Shown in pieces: positions 8,558-16,358 of a DNA stretch of 64,000 bases. Made by a program: the position numbers and the translations under genes. The first letter of the stretch is position 1, and the number at the start of each line of letters is the position of its first letter. This DNA comes from Glaciihabitans sp. GTDB lineage: Bacteria; Actinomycetota; Actinomycetes; Actinomycetales; Microbacteriaceae. Location: NCBI GenBank assembly GCA_025463785.1, contig JAODBD010000003.1, positions 1 through 64,000 of the forward strand, written 5' to 3'. Below the pieces are notes generated by a model. It was not told the origin of the DNA. It ran no database searches and saw only the letters and a program-made list of their open reading frames with translations.

Positions 8558-9862
8558 ATGACCACCCAGGGCAACAACCTCGATCGCTGGTACGACAGCT
8601 ACGCTGCGCGCACAGCAGGCCTCGCCGCCTCTGAGGTTCGCGCCCTGTTCGCCGTCGCCTCTCGGCCCGAGGTCGTCTCGCTCGCGGGCGGGATGCCATT
8701 CGTTTCGGCGCTTCCCCGTGATCTCATCACCGGCGCAATGGACCGTGTGATGCGAGACAACGGCCCCGCAGCGCTGCAGTACGGTTCCGGCCAGGGGGTG
8801 CCGGCACTGCGCGAGCACATCCTCGAGGTTATGGCGCTGGAGGGCATCCGTGGCAGCGTCGACGACGTCGTTGTCACGACCGGCTCGCAGCATGCGCTCG
8901 AGCTGGTATCCAAGATCTTCCTCGACCCGGGGGATGTCGTGCTCGCCGAAGGGCCGAGTTATGTCACCGCCATGGTCGTCTTCAAATCCTTTCAGGCGAG
9001 CGTCGAGCATGTGCTCACCGACGAGAATGGCCTTGTCCCCGAGGCGCTCCGCGAGCGCATCCAGAATCTCAAAGCCGCGGGCAAGCGCATCAAATTTCTA
9101 TATACGGTGCCGACCTTCAGTAATCCGTCGGGTGTCACGCTGTCCTGGGAGCGCCGCCTTGAGGTTCTCGAGATCTGCCGGTCGAACGACATCCTCGTCC
9201 TCGAAGACAACCCGTACGGCCTGCTCTACTTTGATGCGCCGCCGCCGCGGGCAATGCGCTCGGTCGAAGAGGAGGGCGTAATCTACCTCGGAACCTTCTC
9301 CAAGACGCTTGCGCCGGGATTCCGCGTGGGTTGGGCTCTCGCGCCCCACGCCATTCGAGAAAAACTCATTCTCGCGAACGAGGCAGCGGTTCTCTCACCC
9401 AGTTCGTTCACCCAGATGATCATCTCGGAGTACCTGTCGACCGCCGACTGGAAGGGCCAGATCGACATCTTCCGTGGTGTCTACCGCGACCGACGCGATG
9501 CAATGCTGCTCGCCCTGCACGACTACCTGCCCGACCTCAGCTGGACGGTACCAAACGGCGGCTTCTACGTCTGGCTGAAACTGCCAGATAACATCGACAG
9601 CAAGTCGATGCTCCCGCGCGCGGTGAAGGAATTGGTCGCGTACACGCCTGGCACGGCGTTTTATGCGGATGGCGGCGGCCGCAATTTCATGCGACTCGCC
9701 TTCTGCTACCCGACGCCGGAATTCATCAGGGAGGGCATCCGTCGCCTGTCTACCGTGATCAACGGTGAGCTTGAGCTCCTCAACACGTTCTCGCTCACCG
9801 GGCCGCTGGAGACCGTACGGCCCGAACTCAACAACATCAGCCCGCCGGCCAACCTCGGCTAG
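8558..9862 (+). CDS. PLP-dependent aminotransferase, fold type I (LysN/MocR-catalytic-domain type)
   Basis: A 434-residue class I/II aminotransferase of the 2-aminoadipate/aromatic type, without the N-terminal winged helix of MocR regulators. Motifs in order: SLAGGMPF near 45, LQYGSGQGVPALREHI, the VTTGSQHALEL segment, FSNPSGVTLSWERR, EDNPYGLLYFD, and the PLP Schiff-base lysine K249 in GTFSKTLAPGFRVGW. The conserved arginine near the C terminus (NFMRLAFCYPTPE) binds the substrate carboxylate. It lies 6 bases before a D-Ala-D-Ala-ligase-type gene, so the two are co-transcribed. The exact amino acid substrate cannot be read from sequence. Confidence 0.88.
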   Translation: MTTQGNNLDRWYDSYAARTAGLAASEVRALFAVASRPEVVSLAGGMPFVSALPRDLITGAMDRVMRDNGPAALQYGSGQGVPALREHILEVMALEGIRGSVDDVVVTTGSQHALELVSKIFLDPGDVVLAEGPSYVTAMVVFKSFQASVEHVLTDENGLVPEALRERIQNLKAAGKRIKFLYTVPTFSNPSGVTLSWERRLEVLEICRSNDILVLEDNPYGLLYFDAPPPRAMRSVEEEGVIYLGTFSKTLAPGFRVGWALAPHAIREKLILANEAAVLSPSSFTQMIISEYLSTADWKGQIDIFRGVYRDRRDAMLLALHDYLPDLSWTVPNGGFYVWLKLPDNIDSKSMLPRAVKELVAYTPGTAFYADGGGRNFMRLAFCYPTPEFIREGIRRLSTVINGELELLNTFSLTGPLETVRPELNNISPPANLG

Positions 9863-9868
9863 GAAACC

Positions 9869-10831
9869 ATGAACGCCAAATCCAAGTCTCGAGTCGTCGT
9901 TCTCTCCGGCGGCATCTCGCACGAACGTGATGTTTCGCTGCGGTCGGGTCGGCGCGTCGCCGACAGCCTGGCCGAGCAGGGCATCGAAGTCGAATTGCGC
10001 GATCCTGATGCTGCCATCCTCGACTACCTGCAGGAAACGCGCCCGGACGCGGTCTGGCCCGCCCTGCACGGTGCGAGCGGGGAAGACGGGGCATTGCGGG
10101 GCCTGCTCGAATTCCTCGGCATCCCGTTCGTCGGATCGCGCTCTTCCGCATCGCGTATGGCCTGGGATAAGCCGACCGCCAAAGTTCTTGTCGCCCAGGC
10201 CGGGGTTTCGACGCCCCGCTCAATCACACTGTCACGCGACGCGTTCCGTGAGCTCGGCGCCACCAGCGTTCTCGATGCCATCGCAGGCGAGCTGCCAGTG
10301 CCCGTCGTCGTCAAACCAGCACAGGGCGGATCAGCGCAGGGCGTGACGCTGGTTGACGACATCGCCGACCTTCCGCGCGCCATGGTGCATGCGTACACCT
10401 ACTCCGATGTCGCCCTCATCGAGCAAAAGGTCTTCGGCACCGAAATCGCCGTTGGCATCATCGACACGGGGGACGGCCCGGTGGCTCTACCTGCGGTCGA
10501 GATCGAGCCGCTATCGGGCGTCTACAGCTTCGAGGCGCGCTACAACGCGGGAGAGACGCGGTTCTACATCCCCGCCCGGCTTTCGGATGAGGCGGTTTCC
10601 CGCGCGTCCGAGGCGGCGATTGCCGCGCATAGAGCACTCGGGCTGCGGCACATCTCGCGCGTGGACATGATCGTCGACGGCGCGGGCGTACCGTGGTTCC
10701 TTGAAGCGAGCGTCATGCCCGGACTGACGGAGACGTCGCTGTTTCCGCTGGCGCTCGAAGCCGCTGGACACGACGTCGGGTGGGTTTACTCGGCACTGGC
10801 GGATGCGGCGATCGCGGAGGCTGCGCGGTAG
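9869..10831 (+). CDS. D-alanine--D-alanine ligase family protein (ATP-grasp)
   Basis: A 320-residue ATP-grasp enzyme. The N terminus VVVLSGGISHERDVSLRSGRRV matches Ddl proteins (GGxSxEhxVSL), followed by WPALHGASGEDGALRGLLE, the ATP-binding PVVVKPAQGGSAQGVTLV loop, and the C-terminal metal-binding stretch RVDMIVDGAGVPWFLEASVMPGLTETSLFPLALE. In canonical Ddl the last motif reads NTxPGMT; here it is EASVMPGLTE, a substitution of the usual Asn. Actinobacteria usually carry another Ddl near the leuCD/gpsA region, so this may be a paralogue with an altered substrate, or simply a divergent Ddl. It is convergent with parB, 16 bases apart. Confidence 0.82.
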   Translation: MNAKSKSRVVVLSGGISHERDVSLRSGRRVADSLAEQGIEVELRDPDAAILDYLQETRPDAVWPALHGASGEDGALRGLLEFLGIPFVGSRSSASRMAWDKPTAKVLVAQAGVSTPRSITLSRDAFRELGATSVLDAIAGELPVPVVVKPAQGGSAQGVTLVDDIADLPRAMVHAYTYSDVALIEQKVFGTEIAVGIIDTGDGPVALPAVEIEPLSGVYSFEARYNAGETRFYIPARLSDEAVSRASEAAIAAHRALGLRHISRVDMIVDGAGVPWFLEASVMPGLTETSLFPLALEAAGHDVGWVYSALADAAIAEAAR

Positions 10832-10847
10832 GTCACGCGCCCTCGCG

Positions 10848-11810
10848 CTACTTGCCGAATCCCTCGACTCCGAGTTCATGCAGGATGCGGTTGAGGTCTG
10901 CGATGGTCGCAAAATCGATTACTACGGTGCCCTTGGCAGCACCAAGCGAAACCTTGACACGGGTGTTCAACTTCTCGCCGAGCCGCTCCGCGATCTCGTC
11001 GAGATGACCCTGTCGGTTGCCTGCCGCGGGCTTCGCGCGCTTCGGCTTCGGCGAACTCTGGCCTGCGGCGGCTTCGGCCTGGCGAACCGACAGATCTTCG
11101 TTGACGATCTTGTCGGACAACCGCTCCATGGCCGCCTTGTCGCCTGCCGCAAGGATGGCACGCGCGTGGCCCGCACTCAGGACGCCGGCGGCAACACGCT
11201 GCTGCACCGAGTCCGGCAACTTCAACAGACGAATGGTATTCGTAATCTGCGGGCGCGAGCGGCCGATCCGCTCGGCTAGTTGCTCCTGTGTTATGCCGAA
11301 GTCGCTCAGCAACTGTTGGTAGGCGGACGCCTCTTCCAGCGCGTTCAGGTTTGCACGATGCAGGTTCTCGAGCAGAGCATCCCGCAGCATGTTCTCGTCT
11401 GCGGTGTTCTTGATTACCGCAGGGATGGTGTCCAGGCCCAGCTGTTTGGTCGCGCGCAGACGGCGCTCACCCATGATTAGTTCGTACTGCGGTCCGCCCG
11501 CGACGGCCCCAACCAGGGGACGCACGACGATCGGCTGGAGAACACCAATCTCGCGAATCGACACAACGAGTTCATCGAGCTCTTCCTTGCTGAACTCGCG
11601 GCGGGGCTGCTGCGGGTTCGGCACGATGTCTGCCAGCGAGATGTTCGCAAGTCGAGCGCCCGGCACCGCGAGTAGCGGTTCGTGGGCACCGGCGGGAACC
11701 CGGCTGTCGGGGAAGAAGACATCAACCGGGCGAGCGGCGGTTGCGTCATCCTGAGTGGGAATGAGTGCGCCGATTCCTCGGCCGAGTCCGGTGCGGCGTG
11801 GTGTTGCCAT
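10848..11810 (-). CDS. parB: chromosome partitioning protein ParB
   Basis: CTP-dependent DNA clamp that loads at parS and segregates the origin region. The 320-residue protein starts MATPRRTGLGRGIGALIP, the usual actinobacterial N terminus. It has the NPQQPRREFSKEELDELVVSI segment, the CTP-binding GERRLRATK, and a helix-turn-helix in ITQEQLAERIGRSRPQITNTIRLL for parS recognition. A variable linker and a C-terminal dimerization domain end at the stop. Its ATG shares one base with the parA stop (TAATG), a coupled arrangement. Two parS sites lie within 1-2 kb. Confidence 0.96.
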   Translation of the reverse strand: MATPRRTGLGRGIGALIPTQDDATAARPVDVFFPDSRVPAGAHEPLLAVPGARLANISLADIVPNPQQPRREFSKEELDELVVSIREIGVLQPIVVRPLVGAVAGGPQYELIMGERRLRATKQLGLDTIPAVIKNTADENMLRDALLENLHRANLNALEEASAYQQLLSDFGITQEQLAERIGRSRPQITNTIRLLKLPDSVQQRVAAGVLSAGHARAILAAGDKAAMERLSDKIVNEDLSVRQAEAAAGQSSPKPKRAKPAAGNRQGHLDEIAERLGEKLNTRVKVSLGAAKGTVVIDFATIADLNRILHELGVEGFGK

Positions 11811-12748
11811 TAGGCGGGGGCTCCTCGGCGTGCGATTTCGGCTGCGGCCTCGAGGTACGAGAGCGAGCCGGGGGAGTGGGTGTCGTAGCTGATAACGCTC
11901 TGACCGTAACTCGGCGCCTCGGAAATACGAACCGAGCGCGGGATGGCGACATTCAGCACCTGCTTCGGGAAGTGATCCCGAACCTCCTGTGCGACCTGGT
12001 TGGCGAGGTTGGTGCGGCTGTCGTACATGGTCAGGAGGATCGTCGACATTGTCAGCTTCGGGTTGAGGTGCCGCTCGATGAGTTCGATGTTGCTGAGCAG
12101 CTGGCTTAGCCCCTCTAGCGCGTAGTACTCACACTGGATCGGGATGAGCACCTCCTGCGCCGCCACAAAGGCGTTGATCGTAAGTAGCCCGAGAGACGGC
12201 GGGCAGTCAATTAGGACATAGTGAAACGGCTCTTCCGCTTCCGACAGGAAACGGTCGAGGGCGGTGCGCAGCCTCTGTTCGCGTGCAACCAACGAAACGA
12301 GCTCGATCTCGGCGCCCGCCAGGTGAATCGTCGCCGGCAGGCAGTACAGCGAATCAAACTCGGGGCTCTTCTGCACCACACCTGACATTGGAACATCATT
12401 GATGATCACGTCGTAGACGCTGATTGTGTCGGAGCGGTGTTCAACACCGAGAGCCGTGGATGCGTTGCCCTGGGGATCGAGGTCGATGACCAACACGCGG
12501 GCCCCGGATCGCGCCAGAGCGGCTGCAAGGTTCACGGTCGTCGTTGTCTTGCCGACGCCACCCTTTTGGTTGGCGATGGTGAACACGCGGGTCCTGGGAG
12601 GCAGCGGAAGTGTCTCTGCCGCGAGCAATTGGCGGCGCCTCGTCATATCGACCAACTCACGCGCCAGAGGCGTCAAATCGTCGAACGAGGGTGCTGCAGC
12701 GCCAGCCGAACCGGGCACTTCGGCGATGTCGCGTTCTGGATGTTCCAC
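11810..12748 (-). CDS. parA: chromosome partitioning ATPase ParA
   Basis: Deviant-Walker ATPase that drives origin segregation together with ParB. Its 312 residues include a variable N-terminal extension, then RVFTIANQKGGVGKTTTTVNLAAAL with the signature KGGVGKT, VLVIDLDPQGNAST (Walker A'), and YVLIDCPPSLGLLT (Walker B). The GTG at 12748 is chosen because AAGAAGG lies 6 bases upstream; a longer frame reaches 12862 but lacks a ribosome site. Remarkably, this start codon falls inside the parS palindrome at 12741-12756, so ParB binding there could influence parAB expression. An operon with rsmG and the upstream khpB-yidC genes is likely. Confidence 0.95.
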   Translation of the reverse strand: MEHPERDIAEVPGSAGAAAPSFDDLTPLARELVDMTRRRQLLAAETLPLPPRTRVFTIANQKGGVGKTTTTVNLAAALARSGARVLVIDLDPQGNASTALGVEHRSDTISVYDVIINDVPMSGVVQKSPEFDSLYCLPATIHLAGAEIELVSLVAREQRLRTALDRFLSEAEEPFHYVLIDCPPSLGLLTINAFVAAQEVLIPIQCEYYALEGLSQLLSNIELIERHLNPKLTMSTILLTMYDSRTNLANQVAQEVRDHFPKQVLNVAIPRSVRISEAPSYGQSVISYDTHSPGSLSYLEAAAEIARRGAPA

Positions 12749-12756
12749 GTGAAACC
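12741..12756. promoter_or_regulatory. parS site 1 (overlaps parA start)
   Basis: TGTTCCACGTGAAACC differs from the parS consensus TGTTTCACGTGAAACA at two positions. It is 0.9 kb upstream of parB and contains the parA GTG start codon. Confidence 0.85.
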
Positions 12757-12788
12757 TTCTTGTGATGTTGTCGGGGGCCGCCAGACAA

Positions 12789-13421
12789 TCAGTCCACTGT
12801 AGCCCGAAAGACGCGAGTGACTTCTGGAAGAATTCCCACCCCGAGCTCAACGACCGAAACATCGACGAGGTGAGCTTTCCGAATCTGTTTCGACGCCGCA
12901 GTCACCTCGTCGGCGACACGTGCTCCCTTGAGAAAGAGCATCTCGCCGCCATACCGCAGCAGGGGAGTGGTCGCAGGAATCAGTCGAGATAGTGCAGTGA
13001 CCGCCCGTGCCGTCACTTGGTCCAGCGGAGTGGCGAGCTTCGCCTCCTCCGCTCGAGAGCGCACCACGGAAACGTTCGTCAGTCCCAGCTTCAACGACTC
13101 CTGCTCAAGCCATTCGACACGACGTTCCATCGGCTCGATCAGGATGAACTGAACGTCCGGACGAGCAATCGCCAGGACGATTCCGGGCAGGCCCGCGCCG
13201 CTCCCGACGTCTCCCACCGTGCCCGGTTTCAGCAACGGAGCAAGTAGCACACAGTTCAGGATGTGCCGACTCCACAGCCGAGCCGGCTCCAGCGGACCGA
13301 TCAGCCCAAGTTCTTCGCCAAGGCGAGCCAAATCCGCTGTGTACTCACGGGCAGCTTCGATGCCTGTGCCAAACAGCCCGGCCGCAACAGCAGGCTCGGG
13401 CTCGACGCTGATCTCGTTCAA
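12789..13421 (-). CDS. rsmG: 16S rRNA (guanine-527 N7)-methyltransferase
   Basis: SAM-dependent methyltransferase (GidB) modifying G527 of 16S rRNA; loss gives low-level streptomycin resistance in several bacteria. The 210-residue protein has LWSRHILNC, the SAM-binding loop GDVGSGAGLPGIVLAIARP, and FILIEPMERRVEWLEQE. The start is taken at TTG 13421 because the homologous N terminus (NEISVEPEPAVAAGLFG) begins there and no ATG or GTG fits. A stop codon lies 13 codons upstream and no clear Shine-Dalgarno is present. The second parS site is directly at this start. Confidence 0.93.
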   Translation of the reverse strand: MNEISVEPEPAVAAGLFGTGIEAAREYTADLARLGEELGLIGPLEPARLWSRHILNCVLLAPLLKPGTVGDVGSGAGLPGIVLAIARPDVQFILIEPMERRVEWLEQESLKLGLTNVSVVRSRAEEAKLATPLDQVTARAVTALSRLIPATTPLLRYGGEMLFLKGARVADEVTAASKQIRKAHLVDVSVVELGVGILPEVTRVFRATVD

Positions 13422-13437
13422 TGTTTCACGTGAAACG
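13422..13437. promoter_or_regulatory. parS site 2 (upstream of rsmG)
   Basis: TGTTTCACGTGAAACG matches 15 of 16 positions of the bacterial parS consensus. It ends one base from the proposed rsmG start codon, in the khpB-rsmG gap. Confidence 0.93.
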
Positions 13438-13457
13438 GTACCGGCATCCAGAGCACA

Positions 13458-14240
13458 TTACTTCGTGCGGGTAATAACGGTGTGACGGTCCCGGCCTTCG
13501 CCTTCCGACTCTGAGACGTAGCCGCGCTCACTCACAATGTCGTGAACAAGCTTGCGTTCGTAGGACGACATCGCCGGCAACGACGCCGCCTCGGCGCCGT
13601 CCTCGAGTCGAGCGACGGCCTTATCGACCAGCAGAGCAAGCTCCGAGGCGCGCGCGTCGCGGGATCCGCCGACATCCAGAATCAACCGTGAGAAACCACC
13701 GGTCTTTGTTTGGACAGCAATACGGGTCAATTCCTGGAGCGCATTCACTGTGTCCGGCTTAGACAGGATGCGGAGGTTCGTCGTGCCTTCACCGGCACTC
13801 ACCGAGATATAGGCGCGTCCACCACGAGTATCGATATCGATGTCGCCGTCGAGGTCAGCGATGTCGAGCAGCTCCTCGATGTAATCGGCCGCGATGTCGC
13901 CCTCTTCTTCGAGTTGGCTCGGTGTCGGATTCTCACCCGAGGACGCAGTGCGGTCGGACGCAGTGCGATCGGACACGGGTCCGTCGGACTCGGTACCGTT
14001 CGGCGCAGCACCATCAGACTCAGTACCGCCGGACTCAGTACCGCCGGACTCAATGCCAGCAGACTCGGTGCCAGCAGTCCCGGCGCCGTCAGTCCCAGTG
14101 CTGTTAGACCCAGCGCCGTGAGACCCAGCGACCTCAACCGCGACGCCATCCAACTCGGTTGCCTCTGCCCCAGGGAGCTTCGGGTCGCTGGAGACCACCT
14201 CGGTGGTCTCCGCAGTCTCGGTGCCTGTCACGTCGCTCAT
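13458..14240 (-). CDS. khpB: KhpB/Jag-type RNA-binding protein (KH-R3H) with repetitive N terminus
   Basis: RNA-binding protein linked in Gram-positives to cell elongation and sRNA binding. The C-terminal half has a KH-like domain (GRAYISVSAGEGTTNLRIL... region) and the R3H domain LPAMSSYERKLVHDIVSERGYV with the R-x3-H-type signature. The first about 105 residues replace the usual Jag-N domain with a low-complexity run of five-residue units of the type GTESG/GTESD/AGTES, rich in Gly, Thr, Glu and Ser. The ATG overlaps the yidC stop by 4 bases (ATGA), matching the conserved yidD-yidC-jag order. The repeat tract is acidic and probably disordered. Confidence 0.9.
   Translation of the reverse strand: MSDVTGTETAETTEVVSSDPKLPGAEATELDGVAVEVAGSHGAGSNSTGTDGAGTAGTESAGIESGGTESGGTESDGAAPNGTESDGPVSDRTASDRTASSGENPTPSQLEEEGDIAADYIEELLDIADLDGDIDIDTRGGRAYISVSAGEGTTNLRILSKPDTVNALQELTRIAVQTKTGGFSRLILDVGGSRDARASELALLVDKAVARLEDGAEAASLPAMSSYERKLVHDIVSERGYVSESEGEGRDRHTVITRTK
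13945..14130 (-). repeat. coding minisatellite (15-nt units) in khpB
   Basis: Degenerate direct repeats of about 15 bases, for example ACTCAGTACCGCCGG read on the plus strand near 14020-14060, encode tandem pentapeptides such as GTESG. The best units are nearly identical and adjacent. This suggests recent slippage-driven expansion of the KhpB N-terminal tract. Confidence 0.8.
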
Positions 14241-15247
14241 TTCTTGTTTCCGCTCTTCTTGGCACGGGCCTTGCCCGCGGGCTGCTGGCGCTGGGTCGTC
14301 ACGCGCTTAGGTTCTTCAACGACTGTGAACCCGCCGCCGGTGGGTGCGCCTTCAGTCGCGACCTGGGGACGACGCTGGCGACGGCGATCGAGCCGGGCCT
14401 CGCGGGCCATCGCGGCCTCCGAACCGGGCGTCGGCATCGAACGAATAACGATGAACTGCTGGCCCATGGTCCACAGGTTCGTGGTCAGCCAATAGAACAT
14501 GACACCGAGCGGGAAGCTAAAACCTGAGAACAGAAACACGAAGGGAAGGATGTAGAGCAGGACGCGCTGCTGCTTGTAAGTCGGGCTCGCCTTCATCTCA
14601 GGCGACTGGTTCTTCGACATGATCTGAAGCTGCGTGATGAACTGCGACGCAACCATCAGCGCAACCATGGTCAGGGCGATCCCGATGACCCATGGGCGGC
14701 CGGCGGCCCATCCCGACTGGAACGAGTCGTGCAACGGCGCTACATCGAACAGGCTCGACTTGCCGAACGAGTAGGACAGCGAACCGCGGCCCACCTTCTG
14801 CAGGAGGCCCACGCCGGCGATGCCCTGTTGGGCGTCATTCAACGTAGAGAACAGCGAGAAGAAGATCGGCATCTGGATGAGCAGCGGCAGGCAGGAGCTC
14901 AGGGGATTAGTGCCCGTCTCCTTGTACAGCGCCATGGTCTCGCGAGACATCGCCTCACGCGAGAACTGGTCCTTCTTCCCCTTGTACTTGTCCTGGATCT
15001 TCTTGAGCTGCGGCGCGACCATGAGCATCTTGCGCTGGCTCTTGATCTGGCGCACAAAGATCGGGATGAGTGCGGCCCGAACCACGAGCACGAGACCGAC
15101 CACCGACAGTACCCAGGTCAGGCCCGCGTTGGGGTCGAGTCCAAGAAACGTAAACAGGCCGTGGAACACGACCAAAATCGCCTCGATCAGCCACTTCAGT
15201 GGCCACAGGAGATTGCCGATACCGGCGATTAATCCGTTGATATCCAT
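14237..15247 (-). CDS. yidC: membrane protein insertase YidC (Oxa1 family)
   Basis: Inserts and folds membrane proteins, alone or with SecYEG. The 336-residue protein lacks the large periplasmic domain of Gram-negative YidC, as in other Gram-positives. It has an N-terminal helix (LKWLIEAILVVFHGLFTFLG), a second helix with the conserved substrate-groove arginine (VRAALIPIFVRQIKSQRKM), the cytoplasmic hairpin PQLKKIQDKYKGKKDQ, and GTNPLSSCLPLLIQMPIFFSLF. The last helices (LYILPFVFLFSGFSFPLGVMFYW) are followed by a basic C-terminal tail ending AKKSGNKK. It overlaps khpB by 4 bases and follows yidD by 12. Confidence 0.96.
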   Translation of the reverse strand: MDINGLIAGIGNLLWPLKWLIEAILVVFHGLFTFLGLDPNAGLTWVLSVVGLVLVVRAALIPIFVRQIKSQRKMLMVAPQLKKIQDKYKGKKDQFSREAMSRETMALYKETGTNPLSSCLPLLIQMPIFFSLFSTLNDAQQGIAGVGLLQKVGRGSLSYSFGKSSLFDVAPLHDSFQSGWAAGRPWVIGIALTMVALMVASQFITQLQIMSKNQSPEMKASPTYKQQRVLLYILPFVFLFSGFSFPLGVMFYWLTTNLWTMGQQFIVIRSMPTPGSEAAMAREARLDRRRQRRPQVATEGAPTGGGFTVVEEPKRVTTQRQQPAGKARAKKSGNKK

Positions 15248-15259
15248 AGTTAGTTTGGG

Positions 15260-15571
15260 TCAGCCCTTTCCATGGCCGGGTGCTACAACAAAGCCGAATC
15301 GCGTAATCGCAAATCTCTGCACGACGCGCTGCGGTACGTCATCGACGCCGCCCGCTGCCCAGGGGTGGCATCGCGCTATCCGCAGGATGCCCATGAAAAC
15401 GCCACGAATGACGCCGTATTGCTGGATGGCCTGCAGCGCATACTGCGAGCAGGACGGGTAGTAGCGGCAGACGTCACCGTACAGGGGAGAGATAACCCCG
15501 CGATAGCCGCGCAGGATCACGACACAGCAGTTGCGCGGCAGCAACCAGATGAAGGCGCCGATTCGCTTCAT
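15260..15571 (-). CDS. yidD: membrane protein insertion efficiency factor YidD
   Basis: Small membrane-associated factor (UPF0161) that aids YidC-dependent insertion. The 103-residue sequence contains the family signature [23 protein letters not shown] with conserved cysteines, then an amphipathic C terminus ([17 protein letters not shown]) as in the family. The start overlaps the rnpA stop by 4 bases, giving the conserved rpmH-rnpA-yidD-yidC order. Confidence 0.95.
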   Translation of the reverse strand: MKRIGAFIWLLPRNCCVVILRGYRGVISPLYGDVCRYYPSCSQYALQAIQQYGVIRGVFMGILRIARCHPWAAGGVDDVPQRVVQRFAITRFGFVVAPGHGKG

Positions 15572-15912
15572 CGCACACTCGCGTTTCGCTCAAGCCCGTC
15601 GAGGATCTCACTTCGCAGGGTAACCCAGGGAGCCTGCGGGGAGCCTGGCAATGCGCGGATCACGATGTCTGTGCCAGTCGGATGTTCAGCGAGGGCCTCA
15701 CGGCCAATCGCACGAAACCGACGTGCAACGAGATTGCGCGTCACCGAGTTGCCCACCGTCTTCGCGACGATGAAACCAAATCGGGTTGGGGCATCCGCGT
15801 CTCGTCTCAGAACGTAGAGCAGCGCGTGCGGCGTACCAACTCGACGCCCACGGCGCACGGTTGCCTTGTAGTCAGCAGCACTAACGACGCGGTTCGCTTT
15901 GGCGAGCACCAC
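15568..15912 (-). CDS. rnpA: ribonuclease P protein component
   Basis: Protein subunit of RNase P, which matures tRNA 5' ends. The 114-residue protein carries [20 protein letters not shown] at the N terminus, [25 protein letters not shown] (the RNR signature region is present as [10 protein letters not shown]), and a basic character throughout. Two adjacent GTG codons (15912 and 15909) could both start it. It lies 22 bases downstream of rpmH and overlaps yidD. Confidence 0.94.
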   Translation of the reverse strand: MVLAKANRVVSAADYKATVRRGRRVGTPHALLYVLRRDADAPTRFGFIVAKTVGNSVTRNLVARRFRAIGREALAEHPTGTDIVIRALPGSPQAPWVTLRSEILDGLERNASVR

Positions 15913-15934
15913 AAGGCACTAACTCGAAAGGGAA

Positions 15935-16072
15935 CTACGCGGACAGCTCGGTGCGACCCTTGCGGCGGCGAGCGGCCAGGATTGCACGGCCTGCGCGGGT
16001 ACGCATGCGAAGGCGGAAACCGTGCACCTTAGCGCGGCGGCGGTTATTCGGCTGGAAGGTTCTCTTGCTCAT
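15935..16072 (-). CDS. rpmH: 50S ribosomal protein L34
   Basis: A 45-residue basic protein starting [19 protein letters not shown] with the bL34 signature [27 protein letters not shown] lies 9 bases before the ATG. It heads the rnpA-yidD-yidC-khpB-rsmG-parAB minus-strand cluster, divergent from dnaA, the universal bacterial arrangement at the origin. Confidence 0.97.
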   Translation of the reverse strand: MSKRTFQPNNRRRAKVHGFRLRMRTRAGRAILAARRRKGRTELSA

Positions 16073-16358
16073 AGCTGTATCTCCGTTAACCCAGCTGTGA
16101 ACGCCGGAAGAAGTAGGTGGCCAGACGGCCGGAAGTCAACTGGTTAAAAATACGGCCTAAATGGTGCTTGGTCAAACCAAAGCGTCCAAACCGCCTATTA
16201 TCCACAACTTCCGATTTGCAGTTGGTAACGACACCCTGTGGACAACTAAGGTGAAGGTCAGCCTTTCTGCTGGGCCAGAACGGGCGTAAACGTCGTCATA
16301 CACCGGGAAATGCCAGTGCATAACCCTGTGAATAAGTATCTTCGGAGAATTGGTCAAT
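16073..16358. promoter_or_regulatory. rpmH-dnaA intergenic region with DnaA boxes
   Basis: The 286-base gap between divergent rpmH and dnaA holds three DnaA-box-like nonamers. TTATCCACA is at 16198-16206 (perfect), TGTGGACAA at 16237-16245 (reverse of TTGTCCACA, the actinobacterial form), and TGTGAATAA at 16327-16335 (reverse of TTATTCACA, one mismatch). They probably mediate dnaA autoregulation and form part of the bipartite origin region. GGAGAA at 16344-16349 is the dnaA Shine-Dalgarno. Confidence 0.8.

Noticed and set aside
13945-14130. Regular repeats resembling a CRISPR array
   Set aside because: Units are 15 bases with no spacers, in frame inside khpB and encode pentapeptides.
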